Assembly (NCBI GenBank): GCA_023255095.1
Contig: JALRJJ010000091.1
Coordinates: forward strand, 1 to 7,417
DNA from: a bacterium
GTDB taxonomy: Bacteria; Fidelibacterota; Marinisomatia; Marinisomatales; Marinisomataceae
DNA length: 7,417 nt
Direction: 5' to 3'
Below the pieces are notes generated by a model. That model was given only the letters and a program-made list of their open reading frames with translations, was not told the DNA's origin and searched no databases. Shown here one piece after another: positions 1 through 7,094 of this stretch. How positions within the stretch are numbered: position 1 is the first letter of the stretch; the number at the start of each line of letters is the position of its first letter. The position numbers and the translations under genes were made by a program.

Positions 1-2
1 TT

Positions 3-47
3 GAAGTGATAAACAAAATAGTTTTAAACTGTAAGTTAGGAGATTAA
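3..47 (+). CDS. Possible C-terminal end of an upstream gene (partial)
   Basis: From base 3 one frame is open to a TAA at 45-47 and would encode a 14-residue tail ending KLGD. The stop would lie one base before the rpoZ ATG, which fits the tight spacing elsewhere in the cluster. In many bacteria the gene before rpoZ is guanylate kinase (gmk), but 14 residues are too few to recognise any family here. A second frame reads Leu-Lys-stop at 1-9 and could equally be the real end of the upstream gene. This is a weak call based on position and an open frame only. Confidence 0.3.
   Translation, partial: EVINKIVLNCKLGD
38..43 (+). promoter_or_regulatory. Shine-Dalgarno site of rpoZ
   Basis: AGGAGA lies six bases upstream of the ATG at 49. 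It is a near-consensus ribosome binding site at good spacing and fixes the rpoZ start. It is the only strong Shine-Dalgarno motif in front of any gene in the window, so rpoZ translation probably initiates independently of upstream genes. Confidence 0.75.
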
Positions 48-48
48 T

Positions 49-330
49 ATGTCTACTGAGTCTGTTTCATTTAAAAAGCTTTTAAAGAAGACTGATGATG
101 TTTATGAATCGGTTGTAGTAACATCCAAAAGAGCAAAGCAAATTCTACAAGATCGTTTAGTAAAACAAATGATATCAGAAAATGAAGAAGAAATGGATGC
201 AAATATTTTCTCCGAACCCAAACGAGAAATCGTTGACTTTAGTAAGGAAAAGAAAGTCACATCTATCGCTTTAGAAGAATTTTTAGGTGGTAAAGTAGAT
301 TGGACAAAATCTGAAGAAACTGTTGAGTAA
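49..330 (+). CDS. rpoZ: DNA-directed RNA polymerase omega subunit
   Basis: This 93-residue protein resembles omega, the small subunit that wraps the C-terminal tail of beta-prime and helps RNA polymerase assemble. Two omega blocks are visible. The first is the helix with DDVYESVVVTSKRAKQI (about residues 16-32), which matches the family's RxELVLVAAKRARQ region. The second is VTSIALEEFLGGKV (about 70-83), which matches TVIALREIEEG. They are separated by about 37 mostly charged residues, longer than the E. coli linker and like the split omega found in Bacteroidetes relatives. The ATG has a strong Shine-Dalgarno site. The N-terminus lacks the Met-Ala-Arg motif of proteobacterial omega. The last 8 bases overlap the next gene. 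The family call rests on these two motifs; the protein is short and divergent, so some doubt remains. Confidence 0.85.
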   Translation: MSTESVSFKKLLKKTDDVYESVVVTSKRAKQILQDRLVKQMISENEEEMDANIFSEPKREIVDFSKEKKVTSIALEEFLGGKVDWTKSEETVE

Positions 331-967
331 ATTTCTTCAAAAAAACTCCTCTTATCTAAATCAAAACTCCCAACTTTTCGGTAATGAAATTATCTTAGAA
401 CTTGATGAATCATTTTCAGGAAATTTATCTTCTTTCCAAAATCAAATCTGCAATTGTCATAATTGTCCTCTAGGTCAAACAAGGACTAATTTTGTATTTG
501 GTGAAGGTGATCCGAACGCAGAACTTCTAATTGTGGGTGAGGCACCTGGAGAAAAAGAAGATTTAGAGGGAAGACCGTTTGTGGGGCGATCTGGACAGCT
601 TTTAGACAAGATTTTATTAGCTATTAACAGAAATAGACAAAAAGGAACTTATATCTGCAATATTATTAAATGCAGACCTCCTTCGAACAGAAATCCAAAC
701 AGAGAAGAAATAGATCAATGTTTACCTTTTTTGAAACATCAAATCAATCTAGTGAAGCCTAAGTTAATTGTTGCATTGGGATTAGTTGCAGCAAAAAATT
801 TATTAAATTTAGAATCATCTTTAAAAGATTTAAGGGGGAAAGTTCATTCCTTTAATAATGTACCTTTGATTGTAACATATCATCCAGCTTTTTTATTAAG
901 AAGTCCAGGTTTTAAAAAAGAGGCTTGGGTAGATTTCCAAAAAATTAGAGATTTTCTAAAAGATTAG
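323..967 (+). CDS. Uracil-DNA glycosylase, family 4, iron-sulfur type
   Basis: The product removes uracil from DNA, left by cytosine deamination or dUTP misincorporation, and so starts base excision repair. It has 214 residues. The uracil-binding motif GEAPGEKED is at 72-80, followed by GRPFVGRSGQLLD. The second active-site motif HPAFLLR is at 187-193. Four cysteines in the family 4 arrangement, C45-x2-C48 and C117-x15-C133, should ligate a [4Fe-4S] cluster; the second pair brackets KCRPPSNRNP. The start is a TTG at 323 that overlaps the rpoZ stop by 8 bases. No other Met occurs in the whole protein and the frame is closed by a TAG at 296-298, so no ATG start is possible. CTG codons at 311 and 320 are less likely alternatives. 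There is no good Shine-Dalgarno site, so coupling to rpoZ is likely. The family is sometimes mislabelled as phage SPO1 DNA polymerase-related protein. Confidence 0.93.
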   Translation: MSKFLQKNSSYLNQNSQLFGNEIILELDESFSGNLSSFQNQICNCHNCPLGQTRTNFVFGEGDPNAELLIVGEAPGEKEDLEGRPFVGRSGQLLDKILLAINRNRQKGTYICNIIKCRPPSNRNPNREEIDQCLPFLKHQINLVKPKLIVALGLVAAKNLLNLESSLKDLRGKVHSFNNVPLIVTYHPAFLLRSPGFKKEAWVDFQKIRDFLKD

Positions 968-1042
968 CTTTCACAAACATTTTTTCATTATTAAAGTATA
1001 ATAAGAGAATATTTTAACTGTTGATATGTTGTGGATAAAATA
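968..1042 (+). promoter_or_regulatory. Gap before dnaB with a possible internal promoter
   Basis: This is the only real intergenic space in the window. A perfect TATAAT lies at 997-1002. A TTCACA at 970-975 resembles a -35 box but the 21-base spacer is too long, and at the ideal 17-base spacing (974-979) the hexamer is poor. A promoter here would start RNA near 1009 and let dnaB and the genes after it be transcribed separately from rpoZ-udg. In DNA this AT-rich a TATAAT can occur by chance. No hairpin followed by a T-run, so no terminator, is visible for the upstream gene. Confidence 0.4.
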
Positions 1043-2404
1043 ATGGCGGAAAAAGAAAATAAAATACCAAATATTAACCTACAACCTCAAGCAATTGAAG
1101 CTGAAGAGGCTGTATTAGGATCAATGATGATTGATGAAGATGCGGCTTATAAGGCCATATCTATTCTAAAGAAAAGTCATTATTTCTATAAAGATTCACA
1201 TAAATACATTTTCGATGCAATGCTTGTCTTATCATCGAAAAGTTTACCTATTGACACTGTATCGGTTTCAGATGAATTAAAGAAAATGAAGAAACTTACT
1301 TCTGTTGGAGGATTATTTTATATATCTGGATTAGTAGATAAAGTTCCTACCGCTGCAAGAGTAGAGACATATGCTGAAATAGTTAAAGAAAAGGGTATTC
1401 TAAGAGATTTGATTACCGCATCTCATTATATTTCTAGACAAGCTTTAGATGCAGGTGAAAATGTTAATACTATATTGGATTATGCTGAGCAATCAATTTT
1501 TAATTTAACTGAAGAGAAAGATTCAAAAATTTATGAACATATAGATCCTATTCTTCAAAAAACAATTAAGCGTATAGAAGATATAGCTGCAAATCCTAAT
1601 TCTGTCATTGGTGTTCCATCAGGAATAATAGATTTAGATAAAGTCACAGCAGGATTTCAAAAAAGTGACTTAATTATTATTGCTGGAAGACCATCAATGG
1701 GAAAAACAGCCCTAGCTCTTACGATAGCAAGAAATGCAGCCATTGAAAATAATTCTCCAACTGCAATTTTTAGTTTGGAAATGTCTAGTGATCAATTAGG
1801 TCAAAGATTGCTTTCATCTGAAGCAAAAATTGATAATAGTCAAGTTAGAAGCGGACAATTAGCCGCAAATAAGTGGAAAAATATTTCTTTAGCTTCAGGA
1901 AAACTTGCAGCAGCTCCATTGTACATTGATGATACTCCTGCTTTATCAGTTTTAGACCTAAGATCAAGAGCAAGAAGACTTAAAAGAGAAAAAAATATTG
2001 AACTAATTATAGTTGACTATCTACAGTTAATGCAGGGTGATAAAAGTGAAAATAGACAACAAGAAATTTCTTATATAACTCAACAACTTAAGGCTCTAGC
2101 AAAAGAACTAGATATTCCAATAATAGCTTTATCGCAGTTGTCAAGAGCTGTAGAGTCTAGAACTGATAAAAGACCACAACTATCGGATTTAAGAGAAAGT
2201 GGAGCAATTGAACAAGATGCAGATGTAGTTATTTTCCTATATAGACCCTATCAATATGATCCTGAAAATGAGACTGAGAAAGGTTTAGCCTATTTGATTG
2301 TAGCGAAACAAAGAAATGGTCCAACAAAAACTGTTAGAGCTACTTTTATAGATACTTTTGCAAGATTTGAGAATTATACTGAATTTTTTGAGAGCGCTTC
2401 GTAA
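1043..2404 (+). CDS. dnaB: Replicative DNA helicase DnaB
   Basis: This is the hexameric ATP-driven helicase that unwinds DNA at the replication fork and recruits primase. From the ATG at 1043 it has 453 residues, close to the 471 of E. coli. The N-terminal domain begins with QPQAIEAEEAVLGSMM. The RecA-like domain carries Walker A GRPSMGKT (about 215-222), the SLEMS motif, Walker B IIVDYLQLM with Asp at about 325, SQLSRAVE.R from about 364, SDLRESGAIEQDAD, and the C-terminal KQRNGPT segment. No intein interrupts the Walker A site, a common insertion point in this family. An in-frame GTG at 1031 would add four residues. I prefer the ATG because neither start has a clear ribosome binding site and ATG is the stronger codon. 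The gene has its own upstream gap, so it may have its own promoter. Confidence 0.97.
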   Translation: MAEKENKIPNINLQPQAIEAEEAVLGSMMIDEDAAYKAISILKKSHYFYKDSHKYIFDAMLVLSSKSLPIDTVSVSDELKKMKKLTSVGGLFYISGLVDKVPTAARVETYAEIVKEKGILRDLITASHYISRQALDAGENVNTILDYAEQSIFNLTEEKDSKIYEHIDPILQKTIKRIEDIAANPNSVIGVPSGIIDLDKVTAGFQKSDLIIIAGRPSMGKTALALTIARNAAIENNSPTAIFSLEMSSDQLGQRLLSSEAKIDNSQVRSGQLAANKWKNISLASGKLAAAPLYIDDTPALSVLDLRSRARRLKREKNIELIIVDYLQLMQGDKSENRQQEISYITQQLKALAKELDIPIIALSQLSRAVESRTDKRPQLSDLRESGAIEQDADVVIFLYRPYQYDPENETEKGLAYLIVAKQRNGPTKTVRATFIDTFARFENYTEFFESAS

Positions 2405-2419
2405 CATTATAAATGTTAC
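2401..2419 (+). repeat. Perfect inverted repeat across the dnaB stop and rel start
   Basis: GTAACATT (2401-2408) and AATGTTAC (2412-2419) are exact reverse complements separated by ATA. The left arm contains the dnaB stop codon (TAA at 2402-2404) and the right arm contains the rel start codon (ATG at 2413-2415). As RNA this would be an 8-bp hairpin that buries the rel start; as DNA it could be an operator for a dimeric protein. No T-run follows, so it is not a standard intrinsic terminator. The repeat is seen directly; any function is inference. Confidence 0.6.
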
Positions 2420-4584
2420 ACAAATATTCATATTCTCAAAAAGAGCTAGAATTAATTGATAAGAAAAAAAATAATCTTCTTTCACGTTTTCATTCACAAA
2501 AAACAATAACTGAAATTCAAAAGGCTATTGAATTTTCAGTAAAAATGCATGCTGGACAATTCAGAAAATCTGGTGCTCCCTATGTTGTTCATTGTATTGA
2601 TGTTGCAAATACACTAGCTGACTGGAAAATGGATAATGTTTCAATAATTAGCGCATTGTTACACGATGTTGTGGAGGATACAGAAGTATCTTTAGAAGAA
2701 ATTCAAAAAGAGTTTGGGTCAGAAGTTGCATTGCTAGTTGATGGAGTCACTAAAATTGATAATATACAATTTAAATCTAATGAACACGAGCAAGTTGAAA
2801 ATTTCACAAAACTTTTCCTTTCCTTAGCAAAAGATTTTCGAGTTATTATTATCAAATTTTCTGATCGTTTAAATAATATGGAAACTATTCAATTTATGTC
2901 TCCAATAAAAAGGAAAGAAATTGCAAAAGAGACTATTGAAATTTTTGCACCTTTAGCTCACAGACTTGGAATGGCTAAAGTAAAATGGAAATTAGAAGAT
3001 CTATCTTTGAAGTGTATGGATTATAATTCTTACAATGCTATAAGTAAAAAAATTGAAAAAAACTTAAATAAAACTGATAAAATTTTAGCTCAAACTATCG
3101 ATCCAATACGAAAAGAATTGAAGAAATATGGAATAGAATGTGAAATATTTGGAAGATATAAATCAATTTCATCTATTCATCGCAAAATGATTGATCGAGG
3201 AAAAAAATTTGAAGAGATTTATGATTTATATGCAGTAAGAATAATTGTTGATAAAATTGAAAATTGTTATTTAGCCTTGGGAATAATTCATAGTATATAT
3301 CCACCCATCCAAGATAGATTTAAAGACTTTATAGCTACACCTAAAACGAATGGATATCAATCCATTCACACAACTGTAGTTTCTTATGAAAATAAACTTA
3401 CAGAAATTCAAATTAGAACAAAGGAAATGAATGAACTAGCTGAAGTTGGTGTGGCAGCACATTGGCTTTATAAAAAATCTGGATCAATAGATAATCTTGA
3501 TTCTCAGGTCCCATGGATTCGAGACTTAATTTCTATGCTTACATCAGAGGATTCTGATGAACCGCAAGATATGATGGAATTACTCAAAATAGATATGTTT
3601 GAGGATGAAATCTATGTTTTTACTCCAAAGGGAGACTTAATAAAACTTCCCATAAATTCAACACCTCTAGATTTTGCTTTTGCAATTCATTCTGAGCTTG
3701 GATTTTCAACAATTAGAGCGAAAGTCAATGATAAGCTTGTACCATTATCTTACAATTTGAAAAGTGGAGATTTTGTAAGTATAGAAACAAATAAGAATCA
3801 GAAACCAAGTAGTGGATGGCTTAACTTTGTAAAAACATCTAAAGCAAAACATGCCATTGGAAAGTTTTTAAGAATACAAGAAATTGAACATCAGATTAAA
3901 GTCGGAGAAGCTGTACTTGAAAAAGGTCTCAGAAAATTAAAGCTACTTGATCAGCTTCCAAAAATTAAAGATGAATTAGAAGAAAAAGGCTTTGAATCTT
4001 TTAATGACTTGCTTAAACAAATTGGCAACGGTTCAATTATTTTTAATGATTTGATTGATAAATTTTTTCCAGGTTATAGAGTCCATGAACCCAAAGAAGA
4101 AAAAGCTGATTCATTCATTGATGATAGTAGGTTAGACGCTAAAGGAATTGATCTTGATGGCATAAAAGATATAAGTATCCAATATGGAAAATGCTGCAAT
4201 CCTTTACCAGGGGATTCAGTTGTAGGTTATATTTCTAGAGGAAGAGGACTAATTGTTCATATTGAATCCTGCGAAAATCTTTCATCTTTAGATGATGGAG
4301 AACAGAGAATTGTTTCAGTTCAATGGAATTCAAAGAAAGGAGACTATTTCAAATCTAAATTACATCTGATTTGTATTGATAAGTCTGGAATCTTAAATGA
4401 AATCACAAATAAAATATCAAAAATGAAAATTAATATTCTTGATGTTAGAACTGATGTGGTTGAAGGTGGAATGGCATCTTTATGGATTGTTTTAAGTGTT
4501 ACGCATTTGAAAGATTTAAAAAATTTAATTAAAACATTAAATAAAATACCTGGAGTTGACTTTGTTCAGAGAGTTCATGACTAA
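2413..4584 (+). CDS. rel: Bifunctional (p)ppGpp synthetase/hydrolase, RelA/SpoT family
   Basis: This 723-residue long RSH protein makes (p)ppGpp from ATP and GTP or GDP, and degrades it, to run the stringent response. The HD hydrolase domain looks active: H60, H84-D85 in LLHDVVEDT with E88-D89, and D151 in SDRLNNM. The synthetase domain also looks intact: GRYKSISSIHRKM from about 247, the RFKD motif at 302-305, GYQSIHT at 314-320 and EIQIRT at 331-336. RxKD rather than ExDD is typical of bifunctional Rel/SpoT enzymes and not of synthetase-only RelA. A TGS domain starts near 397 (EIYVFTPKG). The zinc-finger-like domain has C594, C595, H616 and C620, and an ACT domain covers about 645-719. The ATG is preceded directly by an in-frame TAA at 2410-2412, so no longer form exists, and the next Met (residue 44) would cut into the HD domain. 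No Shine-Dalgarno site is visible, and the start lies within an inverted repeat. The gene is equally well called spoT. Confidence 0.97.
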   Translation: MLHKYSYSQKELELIDKKKNNLLSRFHSQKTITEIQKAIEFSVKMHAGQFRKSGAPYVVHCIDVANTLADWKMDNVSIISALLHDVVEDTEVSLEEIQKEFGSEVALLVDGVTKIDNIQFKSNEHEQVENFTKLFLSLAKDFRVIIIKFSDRLNNMETIQFMSPIKRKEIAKETIEIFAPLAHRLGMAKVKWKLEDLSLKCMDYNSYNAISKKIEKNLNKTDKILAQTIDPIRKELKKYGIECEIFGRYKSISSIHRKMIDRGKKFEEIYDLYAVRIIVDKIENCYLALGIIHSIYPPIQDRFKDFIATPKTNGYQSIHTTVVSYENKLTEIQIRTKEMNELAEVGVAAHWLYKKSGSIDNLDSQVPWIRDLISMLTSEDSDEPQDMMELLKIDMFEDEIYVFTPKGDLIKLPINSTPLDFAFAIHSELGFSTIRAKVNDKLVPLSYNLKSGDFVSIETNKNQKPSSGWLNFVKTSKAKHAIGKFLRIQEIEHQIKVGEAVLEKGLRKLKLLDQLPKIKDELEEKGFESFNDLLKQIGNGSIIFNDLIDKFFPGYRVHEPKEEKADSFIDDSRLDAKGIDLDGIKDISIQYGKCCNPLPGDSVVGYISRGRGLIVHIESCENLSSLDDGEQRIVSVQWNSKKGDYFKSKLHLICIDKSGILNEITNKISKMKINILDVRTDVVEGGMASLWIVLSVTHLKDLKNLIKTLNKIPGVDFVQRVHD

Positions 4585-4987
4585 AATGAGAGTAATTGGC
4601 ATTGATTATGGTTTATCGAAGTCAGGTGTTTCAATATCTGATCCTTTAAGAAAGATTGCTCTTCCCTATAAAACCATAAGATATAAAAATGAAAATGAAT
4701 TTTTTAAAATTATCCTTGATATCTGTAATGATAAAAATATTAACGACATTGTTTTTGGGTATCCAAAAAATATGAACAATGAATTAAATGAAATGACCAA
4801 TATAATTGACAAGTTTAAAGAAAGATTTGAAAGTAAAAATTTCAATTTTTTTATTGAAGATGAAAGGCTTACATCACAGTATGCTCAAAAAATTCTTTTA
4901 TCACAAGGTATTAGTACTGGAAAAAATAAAGAAAAAATTGATTTAATTGCTTCTACTTTAATTCTTCAGTCTTTTCTAGATAGATGA
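4577..4987 (+). CDS. ruvX: RuvX/YqgF family RNase H-fold nuclease
   Basis: From the ATG at 4577 this is a 136-residue protein, matching the roughly 138 residues of E. coli YqgF. The family has an RNase H-like fold. It was named as a putative Holliday junction resolvase, but in E. coli it is linked to 5' end maturation of pre-16S rRNA. Visible motifs are VIGIDYG near the N-terminus with catalytic Asp10, the FGYPKNM loop (about 60-66), EDERLTS with acidic residues at about 94-96, and KIDLIASTLILQ with Asp122. Start choice: ATG at 4577 overlaps the rel stop by 8 bases, as at two other junctions in the window, and has AGAGAG three bases upstream. ATG at 4586, one base after the rel stop, would give MRVIGIDYG and is nearly as good. 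The gene ends in a 4-base ATGA overlap with lnt. Confidence 0.92.
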   Translation: MTKMRVIGIDYGLSKSGVSISDPLRKIALPYKTIRYKNENEFFKIILDICNDKNINDIVFGYPKNMNNELNEMTNIIDKFKERFESKNFNFFIEDERLTSQYAQKILLSQGISTGKNKEKIDLIASTLILQSFLDR

Positions 4988-6363
4988 TAGATGTTTATAA
5001 AAAAAATAAATTAATTATAGCAATTTTATCTGGGATGTTAATTGGATTTTCATATCCTCCCTTTAATTTAGGATTCCTAATTTGGATAGGATTTGTTCCA
5101 TTAATAATATATAATTTTTATGATAATAATTTAAGCTCGAAAAATTTTATCAACTTTACTACTGCCTTTGTTGCTTTTTCAATTATTATTCACTGGGTGG
5201 CAACTAACAATGGAACTTCTCTTTCAATTGCAATATTATCATACATTCTTCTAGTAATCTATTATTCGTTTTTTTTTGTTTTAATGGGAATTATTTTTCA
5301 TTATTTAAATGTTAGGTTCAAGATTTTTCTTTTCCCTTTTTTATTTACTTTAATGGAAATAGCTAGAAGCGTTGGTCCTCTGGCAGGACCATGGTTAAAC
5401 TTATCTTTAACCCAGTCCAACTACATCCACTATCTTCAAATGGTGTCTATTCAGAAAGATATTTTGACTTTTATAATTATACTTGCAAATACTTTTATTG
5501 CTCAATTTTTTATAACTAGAAAACGAGAATGGGCTTTTTCATTTTTATTTGTCATTATATCTGTCAATTTGATTGGAAGATTAATTTTATTTAATCAAGA
5601 TTTAAAAATATTAGATAAATCAGTTACAGTATCAATCGTACAACCATCTATATTACCACAAGACAAATGGGATCAAACAATCTTCGAGGAAAATAATTTA
5701 ATCTTAGATAGTTTATCTAGAGAGTCTTTATCTAAAAATCCAGATTTTATTGTCTGGCCTGAAACTGCTATTACTACTCCTGTTTCATCTCAAAGTGTTT
5801 CAATGATATTTCAAAATAGCTTTAATTTCAATGGCGCCACTTTTATTACAGGAGTTCCTGAGTTGTCAATTAGCGATAATTCCTATAATTATTTCAATAG
5901 CGCTCTAGTTGTTACGCCTGAAAGAAAATATGATTTTTATAGAAAAATCTTTCTAGTTCCTTTTGCTGAGTATGTTCCTTTTTTTGGAAAACTTGTAAAA
6001 AGAATAAATAGATTGGATTCGCTAGGAAGTTTTTCCAAAGGACAAGAGTATAAAGTGTTTGAATCTGAAGACTTAAAATTTTCCGTAATGATTTGTTATG
6101 ATTCTTCTTCACCAAAAATTGTACAACAGTTTAAAAAATTAGGTGCTGAATTTATATTCATTTTAACGAACGATGCCTATGTTAGCGATGCAATGGCTCA
6201 TCAACATTTTCTTTTAGCTAGGATTAGAGCAGTTGAACAGAGAATACCTATTATTCAATCTGGCAATCATGGGATTAGTGGAGTAATTTTATCCACGGGA
6301 AAAATTCTAACTAAAACTAATTTATTTGAACGAAAAACTCTAACAGCTCAAGTTTTTTATTAA
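4984..6363 (+). CDS. lnt: Apolipoprotein N-acyltransferase (Lnt)
   Basis: Lnt is an inner-membrane enzyme that adds the third acyl chain to the N-terminal cysteine of lipoproteins, using a phospholipid donor. The first ~205 residues hold about seven hydrophobic segments (roughly 8-25, 28-45, 55-72, 82-106, 112-128, 158-177, 183-203), beginning with the family's GFSYPPFNLGFLIWIGFVPL. A nitrilase-like domain follows with the catalytic Glu260 (WPETA), Lys321 (YRKIFLVPFAEYVPF) and Cys371 (ICYD). Trp229 in DKWD and Glu329 match residues important in E. coli. Two oddities: the residue after Cys-Tyr is Asp rather than the usual Glu, and the protein stops at QVFY after 459 residues without the C-terminal membrane helix seen in the 512-residue E. 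coli enzyme. The ATG overlaps the ruvX stop as ATGA, and the stop overlaps truA by one base. No Shine-Dalgarno site is visible. Confidence 0.93.
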   Translation: MIDVYKKNKLIIAILSGMLIGFSYPPFNLGFLIWIGFVPLIIYNFYDNNLSSKNFINFTTAFVAFSIIIHWVATNNGTSLSIAILSYILLVIYYSFFFVLMGIIFHYLNVRFKIFLFPFLFTLMEIARSVGPLAGPWLNLSLTQSNYIHYLQMVSIQKDILTFIIILANTFIAQFFITRKREWAFSFLFVIISVNLIGRLILFNQDLKILDKSVTVSIVQPSILPQDKWDQTIFEENNLILDSLSRESLSKNPDFIVWPETAITTPVSSQSVSMIFQNSFNFNGATFITGVPELSISDNSYNYFNSALVVTPERKYDFYRKIFLVPFAEYVPFFGKLVKRINRLDSLGSFSKGQEYKVFESEDLKFSVMICYDSSSPKIVQQFKKLGAEFIFILTNDAYVSDAMAHQHFLLARIRAVEQRIPIIQSGNHGISGVILSTGKILTKTNLFERKTLTAQVFY

Positions 6364-7094
6364 TGAAAAGATATAAAGCTACAGTTTCATACGACGGAAC
6401 AAATTTTAATGGATTTCAATCGCAAAAAAATAAGAATTCTATACAAGATCAGATCGAACAATCATTATCTTTTTTGAATAATAATAATTTAATTAGGATA
6501 GTTGGTGCAAGCAGAACTGATGCTGGCGTGCATGCTAATGGACAAGTTTTTCATTTTGATTTAGATACTTCCTTAAATAATGAAACAATTGCCAAATCAA
6601 TTAATTTTAGACTTCCTAAAGAAATTTTCATTAAAAATATAGCTGAAGTAGAATCTGATTTTCATTCAAGATTTGACGCTCGGTTTAAAAGATATAAATA
6701 TTCATGTATAAACATCTATAGTCCTTTATTTCGAAATACTCATTACTTTATCAAAAATTTAAATCTTGAAAAGTTAGAAGAAGTCCAAAACCTAATTCTT
6801 GGAGAACATGATTTTTTGTCATTTTCTAAATTTAATGAAGATGTTTTGAATACAAAATGCACGATTAGCAAATCAAGTTGGTACTTAGAGGAAGAAAGGC
6901 TATATTATATAATTGAAGGTAATAGATTTTTGCACCATATGGTTCGATATTTAGTAGGTACAATGATATCCGTAATGAATAATAAGATCACAATTCAGAA
7001 CTTCAATGATTTGCTTTCAAAACCTTTAAAAAACACTAATTTATTTAAAGCACCTGCTCATGGACTTAATTTAGAAGAGATTTATTATGAATAA
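6363..7094 (+). CDS. truA: tRNA pseudouridine(38-40) synthase TruA
   Basis: TruA converts uridines 38, 39 and 40 in the anticodon arm of many tRNAs to pseudouridine and acts in the cytoplasm without a guide RNA. The 243-residue protein is close to the usual family length. It begins with RYKATVSYDGTNFNGFQSQ and has the catalytic motif GASRTDAGVHA with nucleophile Asp53. It also has FHSRFDARFKRYKY (about 97-110), the HHMVRYLVGTM segment, and the C-terminal APAHGLNLEEIYY. All landmarks are present, so it should be functional. The ATG shares its first base with the last base of the lnt TAA (TAATG), which points to translational coupling. No Shine-Dalgarno site precedes it. Its last 8 bases overlap the following protease gene. 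Confidence 0.97.
   Translation: MKRYKATVSYDGTNFNGFQSQKNKNSIQDQIEQSLSFLNNNNLIRIVGASRTDAGVHANGQVFHFDLDTSLNNETIAKSINFRLPKEIFIKNIAEVESDFHSRFDARFKRYKYSCINIYSPLFRNTHYFIKNLNLEKLEEVQNLILGEHDFLSFSKFNEDVLNTKCTISKSSWYLEEERLYYIIEGNRFLHHMVRYLVGTMISVMNNKITIQNFNDLLSKPLKNTNLFKAPAHGLNLEEIYYE

Noticed and set aside
968..1042. Terminator after the uracil-DNA glycosylase gene
   Set aside because: There is a T-run at 980-985 but no stem precedes it, so there is no support for intrinsic termination.
1031..1042. GTG start for dnaB adding four residues
   Set aside because: It is possible but not preferred: the ATG at 1043 is a stronger start codon, the GTG has no ribosome binding site, and the extra residues match no conserved family feature.
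1679..1710. Possible intein or insertion at the DnaB Walker A site
   Set aside because: DnaB is a frequent intein host, but GRPSMGKT is continuous and the protein has normal length.
2285..2506. Open frame of 73 codons on the - strand across the dnaB/rel junction
   Set aside because: It lies antisense to two confidently identified genes, has no recognisable motif or ribosome binding site, and its composition is what AT-rich antisense frames give by chance.
5269..5277. Nine-T run in lnt, with eight-A runs at 2464-2471 (rel) and 4999-5006 (lnt), as possible phase-variable slippage tracts
   Set aside because: Frames are intact, the runs encode Phe or Lys/Asn codons normal for these positions, and such runs are expected in DNA this AT-rich. 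These are housekeeping genes, unlikely to be phase-variable.
5912..6115. Open frame of 67 codons on the - strand inside lnt
   Set aside because: It is entirely antisense to the conserved nitrilase domain of Lnt, with no motif or start signal.
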